Numbered from the stretch's first letter, positions 16,214-26,119 are shown. The stretch: 64,000 nt of DNA from Eisenibacter elegans DSM 3317 (GCF_000430505.1 NZ_KE387154.1:120530-184529); one strand, 5' to 3'. The notes: generated by a model from the sequence alone, not told the origin. Made by a program: numbers and translations.

Positions 16214-17041
16214 TTAAACAAAGAAATCAGGCATCAGGTCTTGATCCTTAGTGCCGGGGGTAACGGCATATTTGCTAAAATCAGTAACTCCTTCGGCACG
16301 CAACAAGTGCTCATCGATAAAGAAATTGCCGGTACACTCGCGGCTATTTTTGGAGAAGATGGCATAGGCGGCATCGGCCATAATCTCTGGTGTGCGTGAT
16401 TTGGAAACCATCTGTTCGCCGCCGAGGAGGTTTTGAACAGCCGCTGTAGCGATAGTAGTCAAAGGCCATAGTGCGTTGAAGGCTACCCCTTGTTTGCGGT
16501 ATTCACCAGCCATACCCAATACACACATACTCATCCCAAACTTGGCCATCGTGTAGGCTACGTGTGGAGCAAACCAACGCTCTTCCATATTGAGTGGGGG
16601 CGAAAGGTTAAGTACGTGTGGGTTTTCGGATTTGAGCAAATATGGCAAACACTTTTGCGAAGTCAAAAAAGTACCACGGGTATTGATTTGGTGCATCAAA
16701 TCATAGCGCTTCATTTCTGTTTCGAGCGTTCCTGTAAGTTGGATTGCGCTCGCATTGTTTACGAGTATATCGATACCGCCAAATGTGGCCACAGCTTTCT
16801 CTACAGCCTCTTGTACTTGCTGTTCATCGCGTACATCTACTACCAGGGGGAGAGCTTTGCCGCCTGCGGCCTCTACCTCTTCGGCAGCGCTAAAGATGGT
16901 TCCGGGCAATTTGGGATGAGGCTCTGCCGTTTTGGCTGCAATGACAATATTGGCACCCTCACGGGCGAGGCGCAAGCCGATGGCTTTACCGATACCTCGG
17001 CTAGCACCAGTGATGAAAACGGTTTTTCCTTTAAAATTCAT
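16214..17041 (-). CDS. Short-chain dehydrogenase/reductase (HSDL2-like)
   Basis: 275 aa, ATG at 17039-17041. NAD(P)-dependent oxidoreductase of unknown substrate. The cofactor motif TGASRGIGKAIG is at about residues 11-22, then VDVRDEQQV, the structural NNAS motif in LVNNASAI, and the catalytic Tyr/Lys in YTMAKFGMS. The upstream Ser-containing strand reads HVLNLSPPLNM. The extended C-terminus with NALWPLTTIATAAVQNLLGG and TGNFFIDEHLL resembles the SDR part of hydroxysteroid dehydrogenase-like protein 2 and its bacterial relatives. It is 209 bp downstream of the cyclophilin gene, with no clear operon link. Confidence 0.88.
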   Translation of the reverse strand: MNFKGKTVFITGASRGIGKAIGLRLAREGANIVIAAKTAEPHPKLPGTIFSAAEEVEAAGGKALPLVVDVRDEQQVQEAVEKAVATFGGIDILVNNASAIQLTGTLETEMKRYDLMHQINTRGTFLTSQKCLPYLLKSENPHVLNLSPPLNMEERWFAPHVAYTMAKFGMSMCVLGMAGEYRKQGVAFNALWPLTTIATAAVQNLLGGEQMVSKSRTPEIMADAAYAIFSKNSRECTGNFFIDEHLLRAEGVTDFSKYAVTPGTKDQDLMPDFFV

Positions 17042-17250
17042 ATGCTTGTTAGTTTACTGAAATGTAGCACACTGAGATTGTTGTTATAAAGATACATGAT
17101 TTCTTCAAAATGTGGCGCTGACCAATTGGAAATTACAGTATTTGGACAGCCTTTGGAGCCAGTTTATTGAAATATCATTAGCTTCGCATACTGATATGTA
17201 CTATGCATTGTTTTACCTACTGCTCGTGTGTTCAGGTTTCGGCTTAGGGG

Positions 17251-17970
17251 TTATTCTTGTAGTTGTGGATAGCGTTTGGTGATTTGTTTGTGTTTGAGAA
17301 ACGTTACTTTGACCTGCATTTTGACATCCTCTTGGGGGCGGTCGCGGCGGTCGGTAGCTACTGCGGCTATGGCATCTATTACCTCCAAACCTTCAATTAC
17401 TTCTCCAAAAACAGTATAGTTTTGGTCTAGGTGTGGTGTTCCGCCTAGGGTACGGTATGCTTCGCGCTGCTTGGGGGTGTATTTATTGCCGGTTCGGCTT
17501 TCAAAAGCATCTAAATCAGCATCGCTCAGGGGTTTGCCTTGTACGATATAAAACTGACAACCGCTAGAGGCTTTGGCCGGGTTATTGTCGCGGGCGGCAG
17601 CTAAGGCACCTTTTTTGTGAAACAGCTCGGGCACAAACTCTGCATCAACATAATAGCCCACATCACCTTCGCCCAAACCTTGACCGGGCTGCGCGTTGCG
17701 TGAATTGGGGTCGCCCCCTTGAATCATAAATCCGTTGATGACCCTGTGGAACAATAGCCCCTCATAAAAACCTTCTTGGGCTAGTTTTAGGAAATTGGCC
17801 TTGTGTTTGGGGGTTTGGTCATAGAGGCGTAATACGATATCGCCTTTTGGGGTACTCATTGTGATGAGGTAATCGCCTTTACTTTTGCTGTTTTGGGCAT
17901 AACCAACAGAGAGTGCCAAAAATAAGAACGCCAGTGTCCATTTGGCTTGAAAGTGAAAGTACTGTGTCAT
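17251..17970 (-). CDS. Exported cyclophilin-type peptidyl-prolyl isomerase
   Basis: 239 aa, ATG at 17968-17970. The signal peptide (WTLAFLFLALSVGYA, cut before QNSK) directs it to the periplasm, where it would assist folding by cis-trans isomerisation of prolyl bonds. Cyclophilin signatures: FHRVINGFMIQGGDP (catalytic Arg and Phe region), SSGCQFYIV, LDQNYTVFGEVIEGLEVID. An insertion between the last two (DADLDAFESRTGNKYTPKQR) resembles that of Bacteroidota periplasmic cyclophilins. It is 53 bp downstream of the patatin-like gene, so probably co-transcribed. Confidence 0.93.
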   Translation of the reverse strand: MTQYFHFQAKWTLAFLFLALSVGYAQNSKSKGDYLITMSTPKGDIVLRLYDQTPKHKANFLKLAQEGFYEGLLFHRVINGFMIQGGDPNSRNAQPGQGLGEGDVGYYVDAEFVPELFHKKGALAAARDNNPAKASSGCQFYIVQGKPLSDADLDAFESRTGNKYTPKQREAYRTLGGTPHLDQNYTVFGEVIEGLEVIDAIAAVATDRRDRPQEDVKMQVKVTFLKHKQITKRYPQLQE

Positions 17971-18023
17971 ATGTGTTGAATATGGGTGATTTGTAGAAAA
18001 TAAGTATGCGAAAGTTGTAAGTC

Positions 18024-20466
18024 CTAAAGCAAGGCCTTCAGCTGCCTGATAGCCAACTGATTGCGTATCTCAAAAATCGTACGTTTGATGTTCTCCTTGT
18101 CTTTGTCGGCCAAGTGCCAGCTCAAAGGCGCACGTTCGATACGGATTATTTTAGGAGTTTCGTCGTTGTTTGCTACCGCAGGGCTGGTCTGTAATTGTTG
18201 CCATTGGCGGTAGCGCTCCTGTACTTCATCCATATTTTTGGAAATGGGTACATACTGAAACTCTACACGATATACAGGCAAGCCCAGCCAAGATTGAGCA
18301 AACTCTATCTGGGTATCGTTCTGAATATCTTGCACATATTCGAGGTTGACAAACAAAGAGCTGACTGGTGTAAAAATACGCTGAAAGAGTGATTGCTCAA
18401 TGCTTTTTTCGATGGGTTTGTCTTTTTGTGTATCTCGGATTGAGACAAAAACAACCCCGGAGGTGTTTTCTTGAATCCATTTGCGAAACGTAAACAGAAA
18501 CCGTACGGCATCAGAGATTCCAAAATTATCTGAAACACCTGCATCCATAATCTGCATAGCCGGTTCGCTAGGCAGCTTGATATTGGGTGTTACATAGGGA
18601 AAGGTAGCACTCATTCGTAGTGCCGTCAGGAAACGCAAATTGCCGGCATCTTGCTCTTTGAAAAAACGTAAAAACTCTATTCCCTTGGTTTTTTGATTCA
18701 GAAAGCGCTGCTGATAAATGGTGGGGACGGTCATATAGGAAGCATTGACTGGTGAGATGATGAGCTTGCGCCCATCATTGACAATAGTCGGAGTCAGCAT
18801 CATCATTGGAATTTGCGAAAGCAGTTCCGGCTCACGATAATCGCAGAGGGGCTTGTCGAGCATCCCGCCGGTATTGCGGTTGAGTTGTTGCTCGAAAGCG
18901 TGCCCACGGTCTTTGTAATAGCGATACCCTCCATACTCAAAAGTCTGAAACCCAAAAAACAAGTCATTAACCACTAGGCTAAACATAATAGCGTTGAGAT
19001 TATCTTTGGCGATATTGTCGAGGTATTGGGTATCGTAGGGGTTGGTCAGGCGGCCTTGTTGTTGGCGTAGATAAAGCTCCCTAAAATAGGCCATCCCAAC
19101 CATTCCGCCCGAAGCCCCGGTCATGAGCATTGTGTGCTTCATCAAGCGCCCGTTGAGGGTACTGTCTACGGTCTGGAGAGTACGCATTGCCCATACTGCC
19201 GCTCGTTGGCCGCCGCCACTCGCACACACAAAGACCATCTTTGGTTTGACATTGGGAGGGAATTTCTTGCGCCAATTGTTCAACGCCACGAGTGTTGTTT
19301 GTACATCATCGCGATATTGTTCGTCGTTGCTGAGCGTACGAACATTCTGAAGTGTATAATCTGCTTTGGGGGTTGCATAGTTGAGCCCGTAGGCTTGGTA
19401 GGTAGGGGAGATGTATCCTCGCTCAGTCAAAATATTGATACTGAGCAATATCAACACCGTAAAAGAAAAAGTCCAGCCACGCAACCAATAAGACAAGGCG
19501 CCGGTAATCATCAAGACAATAGTAAATAAGAACACCAAACTGGCTGCTGCCGGAATCTGGAAAAAGGGGTAGTCGCGGAAAGTTCCGATAGCTAATACCA
19601 AGCCCAAGATGACAAACTGAATAATGACCCCGTTTTGGTGGTTTTGGTCAAATACCTTCAAGACCCTGTAGCTATTGATTTGGCTGGGGTCAATAGTTTT
19701 GCACGGCTGTAGGTAATTGTTGAGGTAATAATCGACTCGGTTGGGGTGTTGTCGGGCAATCTGTAGGCGCTGAAAAACATTGACCCGTACCATCTTAGTG
19801 CGCTTCAGGGTGCGGTCTATGGGTTCGGCAAAGATATTGAACACATCTTTGTTGGTATGCAAAAAATAATAGAGCAATGCTCGCCCAGCCAAGGTAAAGC
19901 CCGCCCAAAGCGCGGCAATGCGTATCACCACTGTTTCGACGGGCAGCTGCTCGTTGTATAGCTCATAGCGCCAAAGCTTGTAGGTATAAATACCCATAAA
20001 CAGCAGGGGAATAAAGGCATTGTTGATTAAAAACTTCCAAAAAGGCGCTGAGAGAACACCCAAGAACGAAAACCGGGGCGCATCCAAGATATAGCAAGTG
20101 ATTTGGTACGACAGTGTAAACGTCCCCAAGGTAATGCCCATCACAAAAAAGCTCCAGCCGCTTACTTCATTGAGATATTCGGGCTCCAAAAAAAGCATTG
20201 GCACACCCAACCCACTCCCGATAGATTGGGTGATGATACCCAACAACAACAACCATAAAACTAGAATAAGTTGGTTTTTTTTTGATGTGTAACAAGAGCA
20301 GTTGTACCGGAAAGCTATACCAAAACCCTATCAAAAACTGCTTTAGCAGCTCCCATCCTTCTACAAAGAGGTCATACCAATGTGGTGTATCATCCGGCAA
20401 ACCGGAGCCGGATTTGTCAGAAGGATGATAAATTTTTATGTTACGTTTACTCTGATTGGTACTCAC
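18024..20466 (-). pseudogene. Membrane patatin-like phospholipase, reading frame broken at an A9 tract
   Basis: The N-terminal part (GTG at 20464-20466, MSTNQSKRNIKIYHP) and the main part lie in two frames. The first reads through LLLLHIKKK and then PTYSS; the second, if one A of the nine-A run (20275-20283) is removed, reads HIKKNQLILVLWLLLLGII, a natural membrane helix. The 742-codon main frame (18024-20252) has about five helices, then a patatin domain: the oxyanion loop ASGGGQRAAVW (about residue 343), nucleophile motif TGASGGMVG (about 378) and the Asp of MDAGVSDNFG (about 568). This predicts a membrane-anchored Ser-Asp lipase or acyl hydrolase. The break could be a sequencing error, a real mutation, phase variation or transcriptional slippage. 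Rejoined, the protein has about 814 residues. Confidence 0.75.
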
Positions 20467-20702
20467 GGTAGTGATTACTGGCGCTTAATTTCCCCAAAGA
20501 AGCAATTTTAGCGCAAAAAAACAACTTTGCCTAATAATCATCTCGCTTTCCTCGAAACAAACAAGGCAAAATCAACTTCCCTAAGCAAGGCATAAAAGAT
20601 GCTATGCAAAGTCGTAGTCGGGCAAAAAGCACACGCTGATTTATTTTTTATAGCTGAATATCAGATATTTATAAATTTTTTTCTAAAAAACAGCGACTAG
20701 TA

Positions 20703-20733
20703 TTTGCTCTTTCAAAGTTCCTGCGTACCTTTG
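20703..20733 (+). promoter_or_regulatory. Bacteroidota-type promoter of tRNA-Thr
   Basis: TTTG (20703-20706), exactly 19 nt, TACCTTTG (20726-20733). It is identical in both boxes and in spacing to the tRNA-Phe promoter at 279-309. Confidence 0.85.
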
Positions 20734-20751
20734 CAATCCCAACCCATAGCA

Positions 20752-20825
20752 GCCTCCATAGCTCAGCTGGCCAGAGCAACTGACTTGTAATCAGTAGGTC
20801 GTTGGTTCGAATCCGACTGGGGGCT
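20752..20825 (+). tRNA. tRNA-Thr (TGT)
   Basis: 74 nt. The acceptor GCCTCCA (20752-20758) pairs with TGGGGGC (20818-20824), with one G-T pair; discriminator T20825. The anticodon stem ACTGA/TCAGT encloses CTTGTAA, with anticodon TGT at 20786-20788. The T-arm has GGTTCGAATCC. No encoded CCA. Confidence 0.97.
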
Positions 20826-20830
20826 CTTTC

Positions 20831-20863
20831 AAAACACACCATTCAAAAGATGGTGTGTTTTTT
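20831..20863 (+). terminator. Rho-independent terminator of tRNA-Thr
   Basis: AAAACACACCAT / ATGGTGTGTTTT (arms 20831-20842 and 20850-20861) with a TCAAAAG loop and T-run. It also faces the 3' end of nuoB. Confidence 0.85.
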
Positions 20864-20900
20864 ATTGGGTTTTGCAGCGCAATTCCATTGGCACAATGCC

Positions 20901-21431
20901 TTAGCGCTCCACACTGCTTTTTTTGGCCAACAAGCGTTCAATGGCTTCGGGTGCGCGGAGGTGTTCGCCCCTAATTTTTTCTTGCAACTTCATAAATCCG
21001 CCAATCAAGGCTTCGGGTCTTGGAGGGCATCCGGGTACATACACATCCACTGGGATGATGCGGTCTACCCCTTTGACGACATGATAACCGTGTTCCCAGT
21101 ACGGCCCCCCACAATTGGCACAGGAGCCCATCGAAATCACATAGCGTGGCTCAGCCATCTGCTCATACAAACGCCGGATGCGGTCGGCCATTTTGAAGGT
21201 AACTGTGCCGGCTACAATCATCACATCTGATTGGCGAGGCGAGGCTCTAGGAAACACCCCAAAACGATCTAAATCATAGCCAGAAGCAAAGGTGGCCATC
21301 ATCTCGATAGCACAACAAGCCAGCCCAAAACCCATAGGCCACAAGGACGAGAGGCGCGCCCAGTTGGTCAAGTCTTCGACATTGGTCAAGATGATGTTAT
21401 TACTGTTAAATTGTTGGTCTAATAATCCCAT
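20901..21431 (-). CDS. nuoB: NADH-quinone oxidoreductase subunit B
   Basis: 176 aa, ATG at 21429-21431. Carries iron-sulfur cluster N2, the last electron carrier before quinone in complex I, on the cytoplasmic arm. The four ligands are visible: the tandem cysteines in [12 protein letters not shown], then [12 protein letters not shown] and [12 protein letters not shown]. Length and motifs are normal. It stands alone: no nuoA, C or D is adjacent, and the neighbours are tRNA-Thr and an unrelated hydrolase on the other strand. It may complete a split nuo locus or be a second copy; this window cannot decide. Confidence 0.95.
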   Translation of the reverse strand: MGLLDQQFNSNNIILTNVEDLTNWARLSSLWPMGFGLACCAIEMMATFASGYDLDRFGVFPRASPRQSDVMIVAGTVTFKMADRIRRLYEQMAEPRYVISMGSCANCGGPYWEHGYHVVKGVDRIIPVDVYVPGCPPRPEALIGGFMKLQEKIRGEHLRAPEAIERLLAKKSSVER

Positions 21432-21601
21432 TGGTTGTCAAAAGGTTATGAAGCAAATGTTTATTCCGACGCAAGCAACCTTTTCGGTATATTATCTGTC
21501 TAAATACTAAGGCGCTGTTTCGGGCCTCGGCATCCAGAAATGTTCAGAAAAAGGCAAGTAGTTGCGCACTGTTTCAGGATTAAAGGTAAACAATTTTTGT
21601 G

Positions 21602-23017
21602 ATGAAACCATTGTTGATAAGTATGTTGGGCGTTGTGGTGTGGTTTTGGAGCAGCGCTGTCTTTGCCACCTCTCTTGAGGGTATTTGGGAGGGCAATATT
21701 TATACCGAGACCGAGATACACCCTATCTGGCTAGAAATCCACCACCAAGCGCCTTATCTCGATATTGTGGTGAGCCTTCCGCAACAAGGCATCAAGAACC
21801 AACAAGCCGAGCAAGTCTGCCTATCTCAAAGCCAACTGGCTTTCAGGGTAAGATATCCTTCTAAGCTGCCCTTATTTTTGGAGTTTAGCTTTGACACACT
21901 CAAACTAGCGGGCTATTTGCTCGACAACGAGGCCTTGGTGGGCAGCTTGTTGCTCTACAAACAATCCCCTACTACTGCGGCAGAAGCGCCTGATTTTAGG
22001 GAAGAGGAAATAACATTTCGCAATCGTAACACCCATTTTTCGGGAACGCTGACCCTACCCAAAGGCAAGGGCAAATTTCCGGCCTTGGTGCTCATCAATG
22101 GGAGCGGCACCCAAACCCGCGATTCAGAGGCTTGGGGCTTCAAACCCTTTAAAATTTTGGCCGAGCACCTAGCAGCTGCCGGAGTCGCCGTGTTGCGCTA
22201 CGACGACCGCAATGTAGGCAAATCCAAGGGGGGGATACATTGGCAGATGACTATTGAAGACTTCGGTGAGGATGTTCGTCAGGCTGTGGCCTATCTCCAG
22301 CAACGCCCCGAGATAAACCCCTCCCAGGTAGGGCTTTATGGCTTTAGCGAAGGAGCCGCAGTGGCCTCGTGGGTCGCCCGCAACAACTCCGAGATAGCCT
22401 TCTTGGTATTGGCCGGGGCTACGGCTATGCCCGGCGCAGCGGTCATCTTGGCGCAAAGTCGCGCCATTATGGAAGCTGAGGGCTACACAGATCAGGACAT
22501 CGAAGAAGCCCTCCAACACACCCAAGCAAGCTTTGAAGCCGCCTCACAAAACAAAGGCTGGAAACAATTGGAGGTACTCTTGTGGCAGTCGTTTGCCGAT
22601 GCCTTTGGGCAACTTTCTGCTGCCGAACAACAACACTATGGCAGTTCCCAAACCTATGCAGATGCCCATACCAAGGCGCAATTGCAGTATCTGCGCTCGC
22701 CTTGGTATCGGTATTTCATAAAATACAACCCGGCAGAAGCACTGGGGCAGGTACGCTGTCCGGTGTTGTTGCTATATGGCGAAAACGACCTCCAGACCAT
22801 TCCCCAAGAACAACTACCCAAGGCGCTGGAAGCACTACACCAACAAGCGCGCAATCATGATGTAAGTGTGCGGATTTTTGACAAGGCCAACCACCTCTTC
22901 CTGCATAGCTTGACGGGCAGCCCGGGCGAGTACCCACACCTGCACAAACGCTTTTGTGAGGGCTTTCTCGAAACAGTTACAGAGTGGCTGCAAAAGCGCA
23001 GTACTGCGCTTTATTGA
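21602..23017 (+). CDS. Exported alpha/beta hydrolase
   Basis: 471 aa, ATG at 21602, preceded immediately by an in-frame GTG at 21599. Signal peptide MKPLLISMLGVVVWFWSSA with a cut near VFA. The first 130 residues form a beta-rich accessory domain (SLEGIWEGNIYTETEIH, a lipocalin-like start common in this family). The alpha/beta-hydrolase fold follows: LVLINGSGTQTRD (oxyanion side), VLRYDDRNVGKS, the nucleophile elbow GLYGFSEGAA, then the acid in LLYGENDLQT and the His in FDKANHLFLH. This is the dienelactone-hydrolase/acyl-peptidase-like group; the substrate is probably an ester or peptide, not determinable. It diverges from nuoB. Confidence 0.87.
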   Translation: MKPLLISMLGVVVWFWSSAVFATSLEGIWEGNIYTETEIHPIWLEIHHQAPYLDIVVSLPQQGIKNQQAEQVCLSQSQLAFRVRYPSKLPLFLEFSFDTLKLAGYLLDNEALVGSLLLYKQSPTTAAEAPDFREEEITFRNRNTHFSGTLTLPKGKGKFPALVLINGSGTQTRDSEAWGFKPFKILAEHLAAAGVAVLRYDDRNVGKSKGGIHWQMTIEDFGEDVRQAVAYLQQRPEINPSQVGLYGFSEGAAVASWVARNNSEIAFLVLAGATAMPGAAVILAQSRAIMEAEGYTDQDIEEALQHTQASFEAASQNKGWKQLEVLLWQSFADAFGQLSAAEQQHYGSSQTYADAHTKAQLQYLRSPWYRYFIKYNPAEALGQVRCPVLLLYGENDLQTIPQEQLPKALEALHQQARNHDVSVRIFDKANHLFLHSLTGSPGEYPHLHKRFCEGFLETVTEWLQKRSTALY

Positions 23018-23034
23018 GAGGCCAAATAGGGGGC

Positions 23035-24204
23035 TTACTTGATTTTTGGATGCCGCTCAAACACCGCATTTTCATCAAACAACTTGCGGTAGGTGATGTG
23101 AGTACGAGAAATTTCGGCTCCCAAGCTCTCATACACCCGCATCATAGCGGGCAAGAAGTCGCCTGTCCAGTTGAAAATCAGGGTTTTGTATGGAAATTTG
23201 GGATCAAAAGCAAATTTGGAAAACTTCTGAATCATGGCACTTTCTACGCCCCTACCTTGGAACCGAGGCAACACCCCGATGACAATCCCTAGCGCGGTTT
23301 TGCATTGGCCAGTCCATAGACCATAGCCAAACTTCAGCTTGCCAATCAGGTTGAGCTTTCCATTGACGTGCTTGAACAATTCGTTTAGCTCAGGAATCAT
23401 CACCATAAACGCAACCGGGCTGTCGTTGTAATAGGCAAACCAGATTAGGCGGTCGTCGATGACGGGTTTTAGCTCTTTTAACAATTTTTGGGTGTCGGCA
23501 GTACTCAATTCGGTTACCCCTTCGTGTTTGCCCCAACTTTGGTTATAAACGGCGCGGAAGTCTTCTACATACTTATCGATGTGTTTCTTCTGGATATGTT
23601 CTATGCGGTAGGCCGGTGCGTCTAAGATACGCTTGGCGCGTGCGCGAAAGTTTTCATCGAGCTGCTCCTCTCCCTTCACTTCTATGCGGTAGGTATATTG
23701 CTGGAAATAGTCTTGGAAGCCATAGGCTTCAAAAAGCGCCCGATAGTAGGGGTGGTGATAATTGGAGTTATAAACCGGCGGCAGAAAACCATCGACCAAA
23801 AGCCCCCACCAATTATTGCGCTGACCAAAGTTTACGGGGCCATCCATGGCTTCCATCCCCCGTGCCTGTAACCACTGCTTACAGGCATCGAAGAGCATAA
23901 AAGCAGCCTTCTGATCGTTGATACATTCAAAAAAGCCCATTCCGCCGGTAGGCTGTTTTTCGATATTGGCAATTTTGTAATCCACAAAAGCCGCTACCCG
24001 CCCAATCAGTTCCTCTTTCTCATTGACCAATAGCCAGCGGATACATTCTCCGTGTTGGAATTTAGGATTCTTGGCGGGATCAAACACTGCCATTATATCC
24101 GCATCTAAGGGCTGCACCCAATTAGGGTCTTGAGCATACATTTTTTTGGGCAGTTTCAGAAAATCCTGCGCGGTTTTGGTGTCGGTTACTTCGATGAGTT
24201 TCAT
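23035..24204 (-). CDS. GNAT-fold-like protein of unknown function
   Basis: 389 aa, ATG at 24202-24204 (MKLIEVTDTKTA), chosen because the open frame upstream runs antisense through the symporter gene and is spurious. Conserved-looking blocks are KKMYAQDPNWVQPLD, GRVAAFVDYKIA, GGMGFFECINDQKAAF, MDGPVNFGQRNNWWG and, near residue 315, the acetyl-CoA-loop-like GVLPRFQGRGVES. Proteins of this type are widespread in Bacteroidota and annotated as hypothetical or GNAT acetyltransferase; the substrate is unknown. It lies 53 bp downstream of the symporter gene, likely in one operon. Confidence 0.75.
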   Translation of the reverse strand: MKLIEVTDTKTAQDFLKLPKKMYAQDPNWVQPLDADIMAVFDPAKNPKFQHGECIRWLLVNEKEELIGRVAAFVDYKIANIEKQPTGGMGFFECINDQKAAFMLFDACKQWLQARGMEAMDGPVNFGQRNNWWGLLVDGFLPPVYNSNYHHPYYRALFEAYGFQDYFQQYTYRIEVKGEEQLDENFRARAKRILDAPAYRIEHIQKKHIDKYVEDFRAVYNQSWGKHEGVTELSTADTQKLLKELKPVIDDRLIWFAYYNDSPVAFMVMIPELNELFKHVNGKLNLIGKLKFGYGLWTGQCKTALGIVIGVLPRFQGRGVESAMIQKFSKFAFDPKFPYKTLIFNWTGDFLPAMMRVYESLGAEISRTHITYRKLFDENAVFERHPKIK

Positions 24205-24257
24205 ACGCAATTCGGACAATGATGAGAGGAAAAACACAACATAAGTAAGCAGGCGGG

Positions 24258-25976
24258 TTAGACTTGCTTTTTGGGAATCATTTCGAGGGCTATAGACAAT
24301 AAATAGGCCAATACCATCACACAGAGGCAGCCCAACATATTGAGCCACAAGAAAGCGACCTGGCCCAAATAAGCGACCCAAGCAACCCAGATTTGGGTCA
24401 TCAGGGCGGACCAGAAGACGGCTGTCGCTTTGGGGCGCAGTGCTTTGAATTGAGCTGTAATAAAAGCCAACAAAAATACACCTAAAACAGTCCCATAAAA
24501 AATAGAGCCCAAGAAATTGACCGCCTCTATGAGCGTGCCGAGCTGGGTGGCCAATTGGGCAAACAAGACCGCCATCAGGCCCCAAAAGCCTACCATCAGC
24601 TTGGAGGCATTGAGATAGTGGTGTTCGCTGCCATTGGGGTAAATCGACTTTTTGTATACATCCCACACGGCGGTAGTGCTCAGGGCGCTCAATTCTGAGG
24701 CCGTAGTAGACATAGAGGCAAACAAGATGGCTGTAATCAAAAGCCCTACCAAACCTGCCGGGAGGTACTGGGTTACGAAAGTCAGGAATATATAATTCGC
24801 ATCATTGGTGTTGGCTGTGGGGCTGCTTTGCTTGATTAGGGTCGTCAGTTGCCCACGGATGGCCTGCAAATCTCCCTCAGCCGCTTGCATCTGTAGGCGG
24901 GCTTGGTCTACTTGTTGGTCGTCTTGAGTACGTAGCGCCTCTACCAGCTGTTGGACACTCGTCTTTTTGCGAGCAAAGGCTGCTTCGTGGGCAGATGTTA
25001 TCTCGGCCAGCTCCGCCTGATAGCCCTGCGCCTCTAAACGCTGAAGAGACGAGGGGTTGAAAAACACTGGTGGTTGCACAAATTGGTAGAACACAAACAA
25101 CATCGCCCCAATGAAGAGGATACCAAACTGCATCGGAATCTTAAATACCCCATTGAAAAGCAAACCCAAGCGAATTTGGCTCAGAGATTTTCCCCCAAGA
25201 TAGCGCCCTACCTGCGACTGGTCAGTCCCGAAATAGGCCATCTGCAAGAAAAATCCCCCTATCAGCCCCGACCAAAGGTTGTAGCGATCATCCCAGCTAA
25301 AAGAAAAATCCATGGTGTTGAGCTTGCCCGACTTGCCGGCGATGTGCATCGCTTCTCCAAAAGAAAGCTCCTTGGGCAGGTGCCATATCACCAATATCCC
25401 GGCAATGAGCATCCCCGACAAAATGGTAATCATCTGTAGTTTTTGCGTTTGGCTGACAGCCTTAGAGCCACCGCTCACTGTGTAGAACGTAACAATAAGC
25501 CCAATGCAAATATTGATGAGCCACACAGGCCAATCCAAAATCACAGACAACACAATGGCCGGAGCCGCAATGCTGATGGCTGCGGCCAAGCTTCGTTGCA
25601 ACAAAAAAAGGCAGGCTGTCAATACCCGAACCTTGGTATCGAAATAGGTTTCTAAAAATTCGTATGCAGTATATACCTTTTGGCGGTAGTAAAAAGGAAT
25701 CATCACTGCCGACACAAAAATCATCGCCAAGGGCAAACCCAAATAAAACATCACAAAGCGCATCCCATCAGTATAGGCCTGCCCCGGTACAGACAAAAAC
25801 GTAACCGCACTGGCCTGTGTGGCTATCACTGACAAGCTGATGGTATACCAAGGTAAATCACTATCGCCGCGTGTATAGCGCTCTAGGCTTGTGCTACTGC
25901 GACTGCTTTTCCAATAACCATAACCAATGATTAGGCTCGAAACCAAGCCCATCACAACCCAATCTAGCCCGCTCAT
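24258..25976 (-). CDS. Sodium:solute symporter (SSS family)
   Basis: 572 aa, ATG at 25974-25976. About 13 membrane helices; imports a solute with Na+. Family motifs: RYTRGDSDLPWYTISLS, ATQASAVTFLSVPGQAY (Na+-site helix 1 region), FYTVSGGSKAVSQTQKLQ and the late FASMSTTASELSALST. Between helices, about residues 305-390 hold an extra hydrophilic, coiled-coil-like loop (from ARKKTSVQQLVEALRT to GQLTTLIKQ) not found in short SSS members. The ligand is unknown. The start codon overlaps the stop of a small one-helix gene by 4 bp, so the two are translationally coupled. The GNAT-like gene follows. Confidence 0.92.
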   Translation of the reverse strand: MSGLDWVVMGLVSSLIIGYGYWKSSRSSTSLERYTRGDSDLPWYTISLSVIATQASAVTFLSVPGQAYTDGMRFVMFYLGLPLAMIFVSAVMIPFYYRQKVYTAYEFLETYFDTKVRVLTACLFLLQRSLAAAISIAAPAIVLSVILDWPVWLINICIGLIVTFYTVSGGSKAVSQTQKLQMITILSGMLIAGILVIWHLPKELSFGEAMHIAGKSGKLNTMDFSFSWDDRYNLWSGLIGGFFLQMAYFGTDQSQVGRYLGGKSLSQIRLGLLFNGVFKIPMQFGILFIGAMLFVFYQFVQPPVFFNPSSLQRLEAQGYQAELAEITSAHEAAFARKKTSVQQLVEALRTQDDQQVDQARLQMQAAEGDLQAIRGQLTTLIKQSSPTANTNDANYIFLTFVTQYLPAGLVGLLITAILFASMSTTASELSALSTTAVWDVYKKSIYPNGSEHHYLNASKLMVGFWGLMAVLFAQLATQLGTLIEAVNFLGSIFYGTVLGVFLLAFITAQFKALRPKATAVFWSALMTQIWVAWVAYLGQVAFLWLNMLGCLCVMVLAYLLSIALEMIPKKQV

Positions 25977-26119
25977 CGGTATAGCTTAGCAAACCAATAT
26001 AGCCCCAAAACGACGGCTAACAACTGAATCACCACGGCCCAATAGAGCTGTGACCAAGTACGAAAAAAAGGGGGTTTGTCTTCTATTGATGGAGGGGTGG
26101 GCTTGGTCATAATATCCAT
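25973..26119 (-). CDS. Small single-TM protein coupled to the symporter
   Basis: 48 aa from ATG 26117-26119 (MDIMTKPTPPSIED), or 45 aa from ATG 26108-26110. A short charged, proline-rich N-terminus is followed by one helix, LYWAVVIQLLAVVLGLYWF, ending FAKLYR. The stop overlaps the symporter start (ATGA type, 4 bp). By analogy to small subunits that partner SSS carriers, it may be an accessory subunit; no motif proves this. Confidence 0.65.
   Translation of the reverse strand: MDIMTKPTPPSIEDKPPFFRTWSQLYWAVVIQLLAVVLGLYWFAKLYR

Noticed and set aside
24205-24666. N-terminal extension of the GNAT-like frame, antisense to the symporter
   Set aside because: It lies wholly opposite a clear SSS coding region, and the family-like start MKLIEV is at 24204.
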